Below are positions 1 to 7,245 of a stretch of 64,000 nucleotides of DNA, in pieces. The first letter of the stretch is position 1; every line of letters begins with the position of its first letter. The translations under genes and the position numbers were made by a program. Where the stretch lies: positions 3,186,042-3,250,041 of the forward strand of contig OY282354.1 in the NCBI GenBank assembly GCA_958295485.1, read 5' to 3'. Under the pieces are notes generated by a model. That model did no database searches, was not told where the DNA came from, and was given only the letters and a program-made list of their open reading frames with translations. This DNA comes from an uncultured Gammaproteobacteria bacterium (lineage in GTDB: Bacteria > Pseudomonadota > Gammaproteobacteria > Eutrophobiales > Eutrophobiaceae).

Positions 1-2
1 CG

Positions 3-824
3 GTGTACTACGAAGACCACCTTGGCAACCGGGTGAAAGCGATTACCAAGCCCTCCAAACCCATACAGCCGGACATCCTGAAAATGTTGGCATCATCTGG
101 AAACGAAGACGGCAGGGGCGCGGGCGCGGCGGGCACTTCCGAAGCAGACCCCATCATTCGTTCCAGGTACGATGTGTACCTCCACGGAAACAGGCTGATC
201 TATGAGAACCGGAGCTGCGTATGGGAAGACGAATACGGCATGCGCACGCGGTTCCCATTGGTCGTCTATTCGTTGGATTCCGAAAATGGAACGTCGGAAC
301 GCGATATTCTGGATTTCGAGTGGCACAAGTCTTTCTGGAAGAACAACGGAACCTGCGTCGCTGAGCGCCAGCTTCCCAACAAAGATATCGTCGGCATCCA
401 AACCGGACAGGTTGACCGCGATGGGAATCGCCTTTGGGAAGCGGAGCGCTGGTTCGAGGAGAAACGGCGGTGGTTTGACGGCTATTTGTCGTCGTCGGCT
501 TCCAGTGAGCCGGCAACCCGTAACGTCTTTGACATCTATCTCGGCAAGGGAAATCTGTTCTTCGTCAAGGAGCCGTGCGGCCCGGAAGACACGGAGCACA
601 GGTTCTTCGTGCACCTGATACCTACCGCCGTGAATGACCTCTCCGACCATCGCAAGCAGTACGGATTCGATAATCTCGACTTTGACTTTCAATGGCATGA
701 CCTGAGGGAGGACAGGAGATGTATGGCCATCCGCGCTTTGCCGGAATACGACATCGTTGGGGTCCGCGCCGGCCAGTACGAGGGGGACAGTGTGCTCTGG
801 ACGGCAGAGATTTCCGTACCCTGA
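3..824 (+). CDS. Protein with two copies of an unnamed two-cysteine domain (5' end may lie outside the window)
   Basis: Seen: the reading frame starts within three bases of the window edge, so the GTG at 3 may be internal. After a polar linker the 273-residue product holds two tandem copies of one ~100-residue domain. Copy 1 begins near residue 55 (RSRYDVYLHGNRL), copy 2 near residue 175 (FDIYLGKGNLFFVKEPC). Each has a cysteine in its first third (NRSC, KEPC), a cysteine in its second half (NNGTC, EDRRC) and an ending like IVGIQTGQ or IVGVRAGQ. Copy 2 carries the block QYGFDNLDFDF seen in all other copies downstream. I recognise no family name. The cysteine pair would fit a disulfide and an extracytoplasmic location, which is inference. 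A long reading frame on the opposite strand is a GC-rich shadow. Confidence 0.7.
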   Translation: MYYEDHLGNRVKAITKPSKPIQPDILKMLASSGNEDGRGAGAAGTSEADPIIRSRYDVYLHGNRLIYENRSCVWEDEYGMRTRFPLVVYSLDSENGTSERDILDFEWHKSFWKNNGTCVAERQLPNKDIVGIQTGQVDRDGNRLWEAERWFEEKRRWFDGYLSSSASSEPATRNVFDIYLGKGNLFFVKEPCGPEDTEHRFFVHLIPTAVNDLSDHRKQYGFDNLDFDFQWHDLREDRRCMAIRALPEYDIVGVRAGQYEGDSVLWTAEISVP

Positions 825-835
825 CCACCGAGACA

Positions 836-1048
836 CCTCGGGACCTTCAATTATTTCGCCACCCAGGGCCTCGTCGGCAACACGGCTTTGACAACCTGGG
901 CTTCGATTTCGCCAGGCGCGGCGTGATATTCGACGGGAAATGTATAGCGAAGATAGTTCTCCCGGAGTATGATATTGTCGGCATCAGGACTGGCCAGTAC
1001 GTCCCCATGGACGGCGGTTTCAATAACATCTGGAAGGAAGAGATACGC
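836..1048 (+). pseudogene. Remnant: flippase fragment joined to the C-terminal half of the two-cysteine domain
   Basis: Seen: bases 838-872 closely match 2880-2914 inside the flippase gene downstream (both read gggacctt.. then atttcgcc..cccagggcctcg). Directly after comes the second half of the repeated domain: HGFDNLGFDF, then DGKC, then LPEYDIVGIRTGQ, ending just before the glycosyltransferase start. The first half of the domain (FDVYL to KEPC) is missing. Inference: this is debris of a duplicated flippase-domain unit and not a functional gene, although the frame stays open to 1084 and overlaps the next gene. Confidence 0.6.
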
Positions 1049-1049
1049 C

Positions 1050-2066
1050 TTGAACAGCAAGTACCCACCCCCCGACGGAGGTAACCCCCGCGCGCTCTTG
1101 TCCGTGGTCATCCCCTGTTTCAACGAGGAGGCGGTCCTCCGGGAAACACATCGTCGTCTCATCTCCACCCTCGAAGGGGTTCCCGAACTCGATTTCGAAC
1201 TCGTCTACGTCGATGACGGCAGCCACGACGCTACCCTGAACCTCCTGCGGGGGATTCAGCGCGGCGATGCGCGGGTGCGGGTACTCTCGCTGTCCCGCAA
1301 TTTCGGCCATGAGATCGCCATTACCGTCGGCTTGGAGTGCGCTGCCGGCGATGCCGTCGCCATCATCGATGCCGACCTGCAAGACCCGCCCGAGGTCATC
1401 CTCAAGATGCTGGAGCGTTGGCATAGTGGAGCGGATGTCGCCTACGGCCGGCGCACCAAACGCGACGGCGAGACGTGGTTCAAGCGCTGGACGGCCGCCA
1501 CCTTCTATCGACTCCTCAACCGGCTCGCCAACATCGCCATTCCGCTTGATGCCGGCGACTTCCGGCTCATGGACCGCAAAGTGGTGGACGCCTTCCTCGC
1601 CATGCCGGAACGCGACCGCTTCACGCGTGGCATGGTGGCCTGGACCGGCTTTCGCCAGGAACCCGTCGAGTATGCCCGGGCAGCCCGGGCGGCGGGCGAA
1701 ACCAAGTATCCGCCCAGTAAGATGCTGCGTCTTGCCATCGATGGCATTCTGTCGTTCTCCCTCACACCACTGCGCCTGGCGACCTGGCTCGGCTTTCTCT
1801 CCGCCGGGCTGGCCCTGGCGGGCATCTTCTATGCCCTGGTCCTTCGCCTCTTCACCGACTCCTGGGTCTCCGGTTGGACTTCAATGCTCCTTGCTATCCT
1901 GTTTTCAGGCGGTGTGCAACTCATGCTCCTCGGCATTCTCGGCGAGTACGTGGGACGCATCTACGGCGAAGTGAAGCGGCGACCGCTCTACCTGGTCAAG
2001 GCGCGGCTGGGATTCCCGTCCACTGGCGGATGGGTAGCGCCGGACGACGAACCGGCGGATGAATAG
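1050..2066 (+). CDS. GT2 family glycosyltransferase (DPM1/GtrB-like) with C-terminal membrane anchor
   Basis: Transfers a sugar from a nucleotide sugar to a polyprenyl phosphate on the inner face of the cytoplasmic membrane, by family homology. Seen: a GT-A fold start (LSVVIPCFNEEAVL), the acidic motif YVDDGSHDAT, then IIDADLQDPPE, the RDRFTRGMVAWTGF block typical of GtrB/DPM1 enzymes, two hydrophobic segments in the last 90 residues and the usual ending GEYVGRIYGEVKRRP. The chosen start is TTG at 1050, preceded by a purine-rich GGAAGGAAGAG; it gives about 338 residues, the family length. An ATG at 969 would add 27 residues encoded by the upstream domain remnant and is unlikely. The stop overlaps the flippase start by 8 bp, so the two are probably translationally coupled. 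Confidence 0.88.
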   Translation: MNSKYPPPDGGNPRALLSVVIPCFNEEAVLRETHRRLISTLEGVPELDFELVYVDDGSHDATLNLLRGIQRGDARVRVLSLSRNFGHEIAITVGLECAAGDAVAIIDADLQDPPEVILKMLERWHSGADVAYGRRTKRDGETWFKRWTAATFYRLLNRLANIAIPLDAGDFRLMDRKVVDAFLAMPERDRFTRGMVAWTGFRQEPVEYARAARAAGETKYPPSKMLRLAIDGILSFSLTPLRLATWLGFLSAGLALAGIFYALVLRLFTDSWVSGWTSMLLAILFSGGVQLMLLGILGEYVGRIYGEVKRRPLYLVKARLGFPSTGGWVAPDDEPADE

Positions 2067-3069
2067 CAAGACGGCGCGCTGGCTGAAGCTGTCGTTCGGC
2101 TTCGCCATAGCGGTGGGGTTTGCGTGGCTGTTGGCGCGCGGACTGGACATGGACGCATTGGGCCGGGCGTTCACCGGCTTGTCCATCCCCGTTGTCCTGC
2201 TTGCCCTGGTCTTCCTGGCCGCCGGCTGGGCGATACGCATCGTGCGCTGGTGGTGGATGCTGCGCGTCTTCGAACCAACACTGCCGCTCGCCGCCTGCGC
2301 CGGACCGTTTCTCGCAGGCATGGCAGTCAACAACGTGCTGCCGTTCCGGGCGGGGGATGCGCTTCGAGTCCTGGGGTTCCGCCGCCAGCTCAGGTCTCCG
2401 GTCATGCGGGTGGCAGGCACCATTGTCATCGAGCGCGTCCTGGACGTGTCCACCCTGGCCGGGGTATTTTTTCTGGGCCTGCTCGGTTTGCCGGCCGGCG
2501 TCTTCCCGAAAGGCTTTGTCTTCGCGGTGACGTGGGTGGCGGGCGTGGGCAGCGTCGCGATTCTTGCCCTGTTGTTGTTCTTCCCTGCACTCGACCGTCT
2601 CCGGAAACGCCTGGCGGGACGCGGTTTCCTGGCCGCCCGGCGCTGGCCGAAAGCCGTTGCCCGGCACGGCGTACACTTGGCCGAGGCATTCAGCCTGGTG
2701 CGTTCGTCACGGAGAATGCTTATCCTCATCGGGCTGTCGGTCGTCGCCTGGACTTGCGAAGGGGCGTTATTCGCAATCCTGGCCACGGCTATCGTTGCCG
2801 GCGTCACGCCGCTGGGACCGTGGTTTGCTTTGGCGACCGGTACGCTCGCTACGGTTATCCCCAGCACGCCGGGACACTTCGGGACCTTTGACTATTTCGC
2901 CGCCCAGGGCCTCGCGGCGTATGGCGCCTCTCCCGAACATTCTGCTGCCTTCGCACTGACCGTCCACGCGATGCTGTGGGCGTCATCGACAACCGTTGGG
3001 CTGCTCTGCCTGCTCCGTTCGTGGGCGTCCGCCAACCCTGCAGTCAAGAAAACAGTCCCCAATGGGTGA
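2059..3069 (+). CDS. Lysylphosphatidylglycerol synthase TM-region / UPF0104-type flippase-like membrane protein
   Basis: Seen: 336 residues, about eight hydrophobic segments, the AVNNVLPFRAGDALRV block and the C-terminal STPGHFGTFDYFAAQGL block that mark the LPG_synthase_TM (COG0392) family. Members are predicted lipid or lipid-linked sugar flippases and often sit next to GT2 genes. Here the ATG overlaps the end of the GT2 gene by 8 bp, which suggests the glycolipid made by the transferase is the substrate; this is inference. A short piece of this gene is duplicated at 838-872. A remnant of the two-cysteine domain lies just downstream. Confidence 0.82.
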   Translation: MNSKTARWLKLSFGFAIAVGFAWLLARGLDMDALGRAFTGLSIPVVLLALVFLAAGWAIRIVRWWWMLRVFEPTLPLAACAGPFLAGMAVNNVLPFRAGDALRVLGFRRQLRSPVMRVAGTIVIERVLDVSTLAGVFFLGLLGLPAGVFPKGFVFAVTWVAGVGSVAILALLLFFPALDRLRKRLAGRGFLAARRWPKAVARHGVHLAEAFSLVRSSRRMLILIGLSVVAWTCEGALFAILATAIVAGVTPLGPWFALATGTLATVIPSTPGHFGTFDYFAAQGLAAYGASPEHSAAFALTVHAMLWASSTTVGLLCLLRSWASANPAVKKTVPNG

Positions 3070-3106
3070 TTTGAAACGATCCACAATCGGGAAAATGGTC
3101 CGGTTC

Positions 3107-3250
3107 CGGCTATCGCAAGCAGCACGGCTTTGACAACCTCGACTTCCGCTTCAACCACTATGGGATTCGGTCGGCCGAGGTGGCGCTACGCCCTACCCGG
3201 ACTGGCACGTACTACGCGCACGACTTCTTCAAGCTCTCGACGCCCCTCGA
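3107..3250 (+). pseudogene. Degenerate fragment of the two-cysteine domain behind the flippase
   Basis: Seen: in one frame the sequence reads SGYRKQHGFDNLDFRFNHYG, the central block of the repeated domain. It then diverges into unrelated sequence (ALRPTRTGTYYAHDFF) and runs into the antisense of the next gene. The start, both cysteines and the RTGQ end are absent. Together with the flippase-domain junction at 838-880 this suggests that a flippase gene here once carried the domain on its 3' side. Confidence 0.45.
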
Positions 3251-3263
3251 CCTGCTACGCTTC

Positions 3264-4739
3264 TCACCCCTGCTGTTCCCGGATCGCCTCCGGCGCGGAC
3301 CGGACAGAGGCCTCGTCCCTGACCGCGGGGACGGGGAACTCCACTTTCCAGACCCGGTCTTCGTCGGGGTTGTATTGCCCGGTTCTGATGCGGGCAATGG
3401 GATAGTCGGGGAGCGAACGCTGCGCAATACACTTGCCGCCAAAGACCATGGCATCGCCTCTCGCATCATAGCGGAAATCCAGGTTGTCGAAGCCGTACTG
3501 CCGGCGGTCGCCGGGAAGGTCATTGGCATCGGCGGGGATGATGTGTAAAAAGAAGGGTAGCTCTGTATCCGCCGGAGCGCATGGCTCCTTGACGTAGGTC
3601 AACTTGTTCTCGATCAGATAGACGTCAAAACTGGAGCGGACGACCGGCTTGCCAGTCACGATTGACTGGTATGACTCCTCGATGGCGGCAGTTCTGGCTG
3701 TGGCGTTGAAATACTGAAAAAACATCAACCCGACACTGCCTGCAATTACCAGGTAGCAGGTCATCATCCAGAATGGAATACGTCTGCCCGGCAGTTTCAG
3801 GCCACTGAATGGCGCTCGTGAGATTGCCGCTAACCGTCCCTGAGCCAGCGCGATCTCCAAAGAATAGAAAAGACAGCCGATGCCGAACAGGTACTCACGC
3901 ACCTCAAACAGGCTTCCACTAATGCTATACAGGCTTCCAAACTGACGGTTACTATAGTAGTTTACGTATGTGAAAACCAAAATGAGCGCCAGGGTTGCGG
4001 CGGAAGCAATGATCAATTTGACTTGCCCTGAAAGCAACGCGAAGAGGAGAAAGAGCAACAGCAGTCCCTTCTCCTCAACTACAATAAATCCGAAGGATCG
4101 TTTGACGTCCACCAAGAATTCTCTGAAGTTCGCGCCTGAGAATTCTTTGAAGTTCGCGCCTGATTCATAGGAAAGTATTATCAGAAAGCCCAGCATCAGC
4201 AGGATTGACGGCAACGGAATCCCGAAAAGCCGGTCTTTCCGGCAAAAGAAAGCCGCGCTGGTCGTCATACACAGGAGCAGCGTGCCATTCAACCAGATAA
4301 AGTCAAACGTTTTATTGGCGATATTGTGGACAGTGAATTCTTTCTGCTCATTCAAGTGCATCAGGAAATCGGGCGTCGCAAACCCGAAGATGCGCTGCCC
4401 CCAACTGATTTCTTCGCCAGCGGCAAACACCATCGCCATACCGCCGAGAATATAGACGCAACGCCGGAAGAAGTGATTCTCCACCAAGGCCGTGACGAAC
4501 AGCAAAAGGCCCGCCAGGAGAAACCAGACCGCGGTGAGATTCTCTACCCAGGAGTCTTCCCTGGTCAGCGCATGGAGTGTCCCCGGGTCGGCAGCGACGA
4601 GAGCGTTAAAGAAAAATACGTTCAGACACAGACAGAGGTAACCAAGGACAGAAACCTTGTTGTCAAGACCCGTTGCGGGCGGGGGGGAGGGGGTGAGGGA
4701 TTGGGTAGCTTTACGCCGTGCGTTCTCGTGCGTATTCAT
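3264..4739 (-). CDS. Polytopic membrane protein with C-terminal two-cysteine domain
   Basis: Seen: about nine or ten hydrophobic segments in the first 375 residues, including AAGEEISWGQRIFGF, a motif I associate with uncharacterised membrane proteins near glycosyltransferase genes. After the last segment (near YLVIAGSVGLMFFQYF) comes one full copy of the repeated domain: SSFDVYLIENKLTYVKEPC, QYGFDNLDF, GGKC, IARIRTGQ. If the last helix runs out, the domain faces the periplasm. The chosen start is ATG at 4739, 16 bp after the carbamoyltransferase stop; an upstream ATG at 4781 would overlap that gene. A 24-bp tandem duplication inside gives the repeated peptide GANF(K/R)EF. Function is unknown; surface-polysaccharide related work is a guess from the neighbours. 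Confidence 0.75.
   Translation of the reverse strand: MNTHENARRKATQSLTPSPPPATGLDNKVSVLGYLCLCLNVFFFNALVAADPGTLHALTREDSWVENLTAVWFLLAGLLLFVTALVENHFFRRCVYILGGMAMVFAAGEEISWGQRIFGFATPDFLMHLNEQKEFTVHNIANKTFDFIWLNGTLLLCMTTSAAFFCRKDRLFGIPLPSILLMLGFLIILSYESGANFKEFSGANFREFLVDVKRSFGFIVVEEKGLLLLFLLFALLSGQVKLIIASAATLALILVFTYVNYYSNRQFGSLYSISGSLFEVREYLFGIGCLFYSLEIALAQGRLAAISRAPFSGLKLPGRRIPFWMMTCYLVIAGSVGLMFFQYFNATARTAAIEESYQSIVTGKPVVRSSFDVYLIENKLTYVKEPCAPADTELPFFLHIIPADANDLPGDRRQYGFDNLDFRYDARGDAMVFGGKCIAQRSLPDYPIARIRTGQYNPDEDRVWKVEFPVPAVRDEASVRSAPEAIREQQG
4118..4165. repeat. 24-bp tandem duplication inside a membrane protein gene
   Basis: Seen: two adjacent 24-bp copies (4118-4141 and 4142-4165) with two differences, both containing gaagttcgcgcctga. 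The frame is kept, producing the peptides NFKEFSGA and NFREF between two hydrophobic segments. Confidence 0.85.
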
Positions 4740-4755
4740 TCGATCGTCCCGCTCG

Positions 4756-6774
4756 TCAATCCGGCTCGAACGACTCCGCATACTCGCGCTTGAGCGACGG
4801 GTCCTGTTCCGCTTTGCGCAGGAAGCAGTTGCCGATGGCGAGGCAGTCGAGGTCCGTGCCCATGAAACATCGGAAAGCGTCCGCCGGGGTACAGACGATA
4901 GGCTCGCCGCGCACGTTGAAACTGGTGTTCACGATCACCGGGCAACCCGTCCTGGCTTTGAAGGCGTCCAGCAGCGCGTGGTAGCGGGGGTTGGTCTCGC
5001 GGTCAACGGTCTGCACGCGGGCGGAATAGTCCACATGGGTGACGGCCGGGATGTCCGAGCGCGGCACGTTCAGCCGGTCGATGCCGAACAACGCATCCTG
5101 CGCTTCAGCCGGCGGCTTGCGCCGCCCGGCTCTTACGTCCGCCACCAGCAGCATGTAGGGACTGTCGCGGTCGAGCTCGAACCAGTCCCCGGCATCTTCG
5201 CGCAGCACACTCGGCGCGAAGGGGCGAAACGACTCGCGGCGCTTGACCTTGAGGTTGAGCGTCTTCTGCATGGTGGGCGAACGGGCGTCTCCCAGGATCG
5301 ACCGGCTGCCGAGCGCGCGCGGCCCAAACTCCATCCGACCCTGGAACCAGCCGACTGCCTGGCCCGCGGCCAGCGCCTCAGCCGTGGCGTCGATCAGCGC
5401 GTTGTCCGTAAGCGTCTCGTAGCGGGCGCCGGCCACATTGAGCGCCCGACGGACTTGATCCGAGCTGAATGCGGGGCCGAGGAAGGCTCCGTGCATGGCG
5501 TCTTTTCCGCACACTGAGGGCAACGCGGATGGATTCCCGTTTTCGCGGGAATGACAAGGCTGAGCGGCCTCTCCACTACCCTGAATGGCCCCGTCGCTAC
5601 TCTGAATGGCCTCTCCGCTACTTTGAGCGGCCCCGCTGCTACTCTGAGCGGCCTCTCCGCTACTCTGAGCTGCCCTGCCGCTACTCCAACAGGATATGGA
5701 GGGGCGCGGTTCGTCGAACAGGCGATGACTCGCCGTCAGCGCGGCGCCCAACGCGCCCCCGGCGTCGCCCGCGGCGGGTTGAATCCAGATGTCGTCGAAC
5801 CGTCCCTCGCGCAATACCTTGCCGTTGGCGACGCAATTCAGCGCGACGCCGCCGGCGAGACAGAGATTGGGAATGCTGGTTTCCGCCCGCAATGAGCGGG
5901 TCAGCCGCAGCGCCACTTCCTCGATCACGACCTGCACCGAGGCCGCCAGGTCCATGTGCTGTTGCGTCAACGGTTCCTCCGGCCGGCGCGGCGTACCGCC
6001 GAACAGCGCGTCGAACTTGCCGTTGGTCATCGTCAGCCCGGTGCAGTAGTCGAAACAGTCGAGATTGAGGCGGAACGTGCCGTCCGGCTTCAGGTCGATC
6101 AAGTGGTCGAGTATGGTCTGGAGGTACTTCGGCTCGCCGTAGGGCGCCAGGCCCATCAGCTTGTACTCGCCGGAATTCACCTTGAAGCCCGTGTAGTAGG
6201 TGAAGGCCGAGTAAAGCAGTCCCAGGGAGTGCGGGAAGTGGATCTCCCGCATCATCTCCAGGTCGTTGCCGTGGCCGATGGCCACCGAGGTGGTAGTCCA
6301 CTCGCCGACCCCGTCCATGGTCAGGACCACTGCGTCGCGAAAAGGCGAGGGATAGAAGGCGCTCGCCGCATGCGATTGATGGTGCTCGGCGAACAGCAAC
6401 TTGGCGTCCCAGTCCACGTCCGGGGCGAGCGCCCGCAGCTTCCGGCGCAGCAGGCCCTTCTGGAACAGCTTCTCCTTGATCCAGATCGGAACCGCCATGC
6501 GGAAGGAACGGAAGCCGCGCGGCGCGAACGCGATGTAGGTTTCGAGCAACCGCTCGAACTTGAGAAACGGCTTGTCGTAGAACGCCACCCGGTCAACCTC
6601 ATCAAGGGTGACGCCAGCCCGCTCCAGGCAGCAGGCGATGGCGTTGGCGGGATAGTCTGAATCGTGCTTCTTGCGCGTGAAGCGTTCTTCCTGCGCGGCG
6701 GCGACGATCCGCCCGCCCTCCACCAAGGCCGCGGCGCTGTCGTGATAGAAGGCCGAGAGGCCAAGGATGCGCAC
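4756..6774 (-). CDS. Carbamoyltransferase (NodU/CmcH family) with a repeat-derived insertion
   Basis: Uses carbamoyl phosphate and ATP to O-carbamoylate a hydroxyl on a sugar or other acceptor, by family. Seen: N-terminal LGLSAFYHDSAAAL, the metal-binding stretch EHHQSHAASAFYPSPF, LTMDGVGEW, SGEYKLMGLAPYGEP, and a C-terminal domain with EFGPRALGSRSIL and NTSFNVRGEPIV. The length is 672 residues against roughly 570-610 usually. The excess is a stretch of about 68 residues (DNA about 5497-5700) of six 7-residue repeats plus a REP-like palindrome, lying between the N- and C-terminal lobes (before GAFLGPAFS). The start is GTG at 6774, 3 bp after the stop of the small DUF5989-like gene. The acceptor is unknown; the GT2/flippase pair suggests a surface glycan. 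Confidence 0.9.
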   Translation of the reverse strand: MRILGLSAFYHDSAAALVEGGRIVAAAQEERFTRKKHDSDYPANAIACCLERAGVTLDEVDRVAFYDKPFLKFERLLETYIAFAPRGFRSFRMAVPIWIKEKLFQKGLLRRKLRALAPDVDWDAKLLFAEHHQSHAASAFYPSPFRDAVVLTMDGVGEWTTTSVAIGHGNDLEMMREIHFPHSLGLLYSAFTYYTGFKVNSGEYKLMGLAPYGEPKYLQTILDHLIDLKPDGTFRLNLDCFDYCTGLTMTNGKFDALFGGTPRRPEEPLTQQHMDLAASVQVVIEEVALRLTRSLRAETSIPNLCLAGGVALNCVANGKVLREGRFDDIWIQPAAGDAGGALGAALTASHRLFDEPRPSISCWSSGRAAQSSGEAAQSSSGAAQSSGEAIQSSDGAIQGSGEAAQPCHSRENGNPSALPSVCGKDAMHGAFLGPAFSSDQVRRALNVAGARYETLTDNALIDATAEALAAGQAVGWFQGRMEFGPRALGSRSILGDARSPTMQKTLNLKVKRRESFRPFAPSVLREDAGDWFELDRDSPYMLLVADVRAGRRKPPAEAQDALFGIDRLNVPRSDIPAVTHVDYSARVQTVDRETNPRYHALLDAFKARTGCPVIVNTSFNVRGEPIVCTPADAFRCFMGTDLDCLAIGNCFLRKAEQDPSLKREYAESFEPD
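5530..5555. repeat. REP-like palindrome inserted in frame in the carbamoyltransferase gene
   Basis: Seen: ATTCCCG-ttttcg-CGGGAAT, an inverted repeat that translates on the minus strand as HSRENGNP. Short palindromes of this type are widely dispersed in proteobacterial genomes and occasionally enter genes in frame. It directly adjoins the 21-bp tandem array. Confidence 0.8.
5560..5685. repeat. Six-copy 21-bp tandem repeat within the carbamoyltransferase gene
   Basis: Seen: six units of exactly 21 bp of the form ctgagcggcctctccgctact with scattered substitutions. On the minus strand they encode a 7-residue repeat, SSGEAAQ and variants. The unit is a multiple of three, so copy number can change without a frameshift. 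Confidence 0.9.
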
Positions 6775-6777
6775 GGA

Positions 6778-6927
6778 TCAGAAGATGGTGTAGATCATCG
6801 GCGCAACCGCGCTGCTCTGGCCCAGCACGATCAGCCCGCCCAGCAGGAGCATCACGATGATGACCGGCAACAGCCAGTACTTCTTGCGCACCCGCATGAA
6901 GACCCACAGCTCATATAGAAAGGACAT
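6778..6927 (-). CDS. DUF5989-like small membrane protein (49 aa)
   Basis: Seen: ATG at 6927 to TGA at 6778, product MSFLYELWVFMRVRKKYWLL.., one transmembrane helix (PVIIVMLLLGGLIVLG) and the ending APMIYTIF. Length, the N-terminal ELWxFMRxRKKYWL pattern and the position directly before a carbamoyltransferase fit the DUF5989 family, which usually accompanies such enzymes. The carbamoyltransferase GTG follows the stop by 3 bp, so translation is probably coupled. The role is unknown; it may tether or assist the carbamoyltransferase at the membrane (inference). Confidence 0.85.
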   Translation of the reverse strand: MSFLYELWVFMRVRKKYWLLPVIIVMLLLGGLIVLGQSSAVAPMIYTIF

Positions 6928-7245
6928 CGGGCTATTTTACCACCGAAGCGGCGTAGCGCAAGCGAGCCGAAAACATCGCGCCCCACCTGAACGTGGACAG
7001 CAGCCGTTCGAGGCGCTTCCAGGTGTTTCGAGACGACGCTCCAAGCCTTTGCCGACGGTGACCTGAAGCGATGCCGGCGCTTTGGGAACTGCCGCTCGTA
7101 CTGGTATCCTCTTGACTTCAAAAAGGCGAGGAATTAGGATCGGGAATTAGCCACTTTCGGGAAAGCCGTCATAAATCTCGTCAAAAGTCATTTCGCCCTC
7201 GTCCTGCTTGGAGTTCTCACCGCCGCCTGCTCTGAGGACCCGGCG
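6928..7245 (+). other. Spacer, then a lipoprotein signal peptide coding stretch with no standard start codon
   Basis: Nothing is recognisable from 6928 to about 7130. From 7138 the frame of the downstream dehydrogenase is open, and 7171-7230 reads (I)NLVKSHFALVLLGVLTAAC, a convincing lipoprotein signal with a lipobox ending at the cysteine codon 7228-7230. There is no ATG, GTG or TTG in frame before GTG 7246, which lies after the cysteine. ATA at 7171 stands where ATG would be expected, with GGGAAAG shortly upstream. Either ATA is used, or the start codon was lost by mutation, or the base is a sequencing error. Confidence 0.6.

Noticed and set aside
93..836. 247-codon open frame on the minus strand opposite the first gene
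   Set aside because: GC-rich shadow; no domain, and the plus strand encodes two copies of a conserved domain.
1905..2867. 320-codon minus-strand frame opposite the flippase
   Set aside because: Arginine/threonine/alanine-rich low-complexity shadow of a membrane protein gene.
5560..5685. Possible CRISPR-like array
   Set aside because: Units are contiguous 21-bp tandem repeats without spacers and lie in a coding frame. No other spaced repeat was seen in the window.
5469..6660. Several plus-strand frames opposite the carbamoyltransferase
   Set aside because: Arginine-rich shadows in a GC-rich gene; no recognisable domain or ribosome site.
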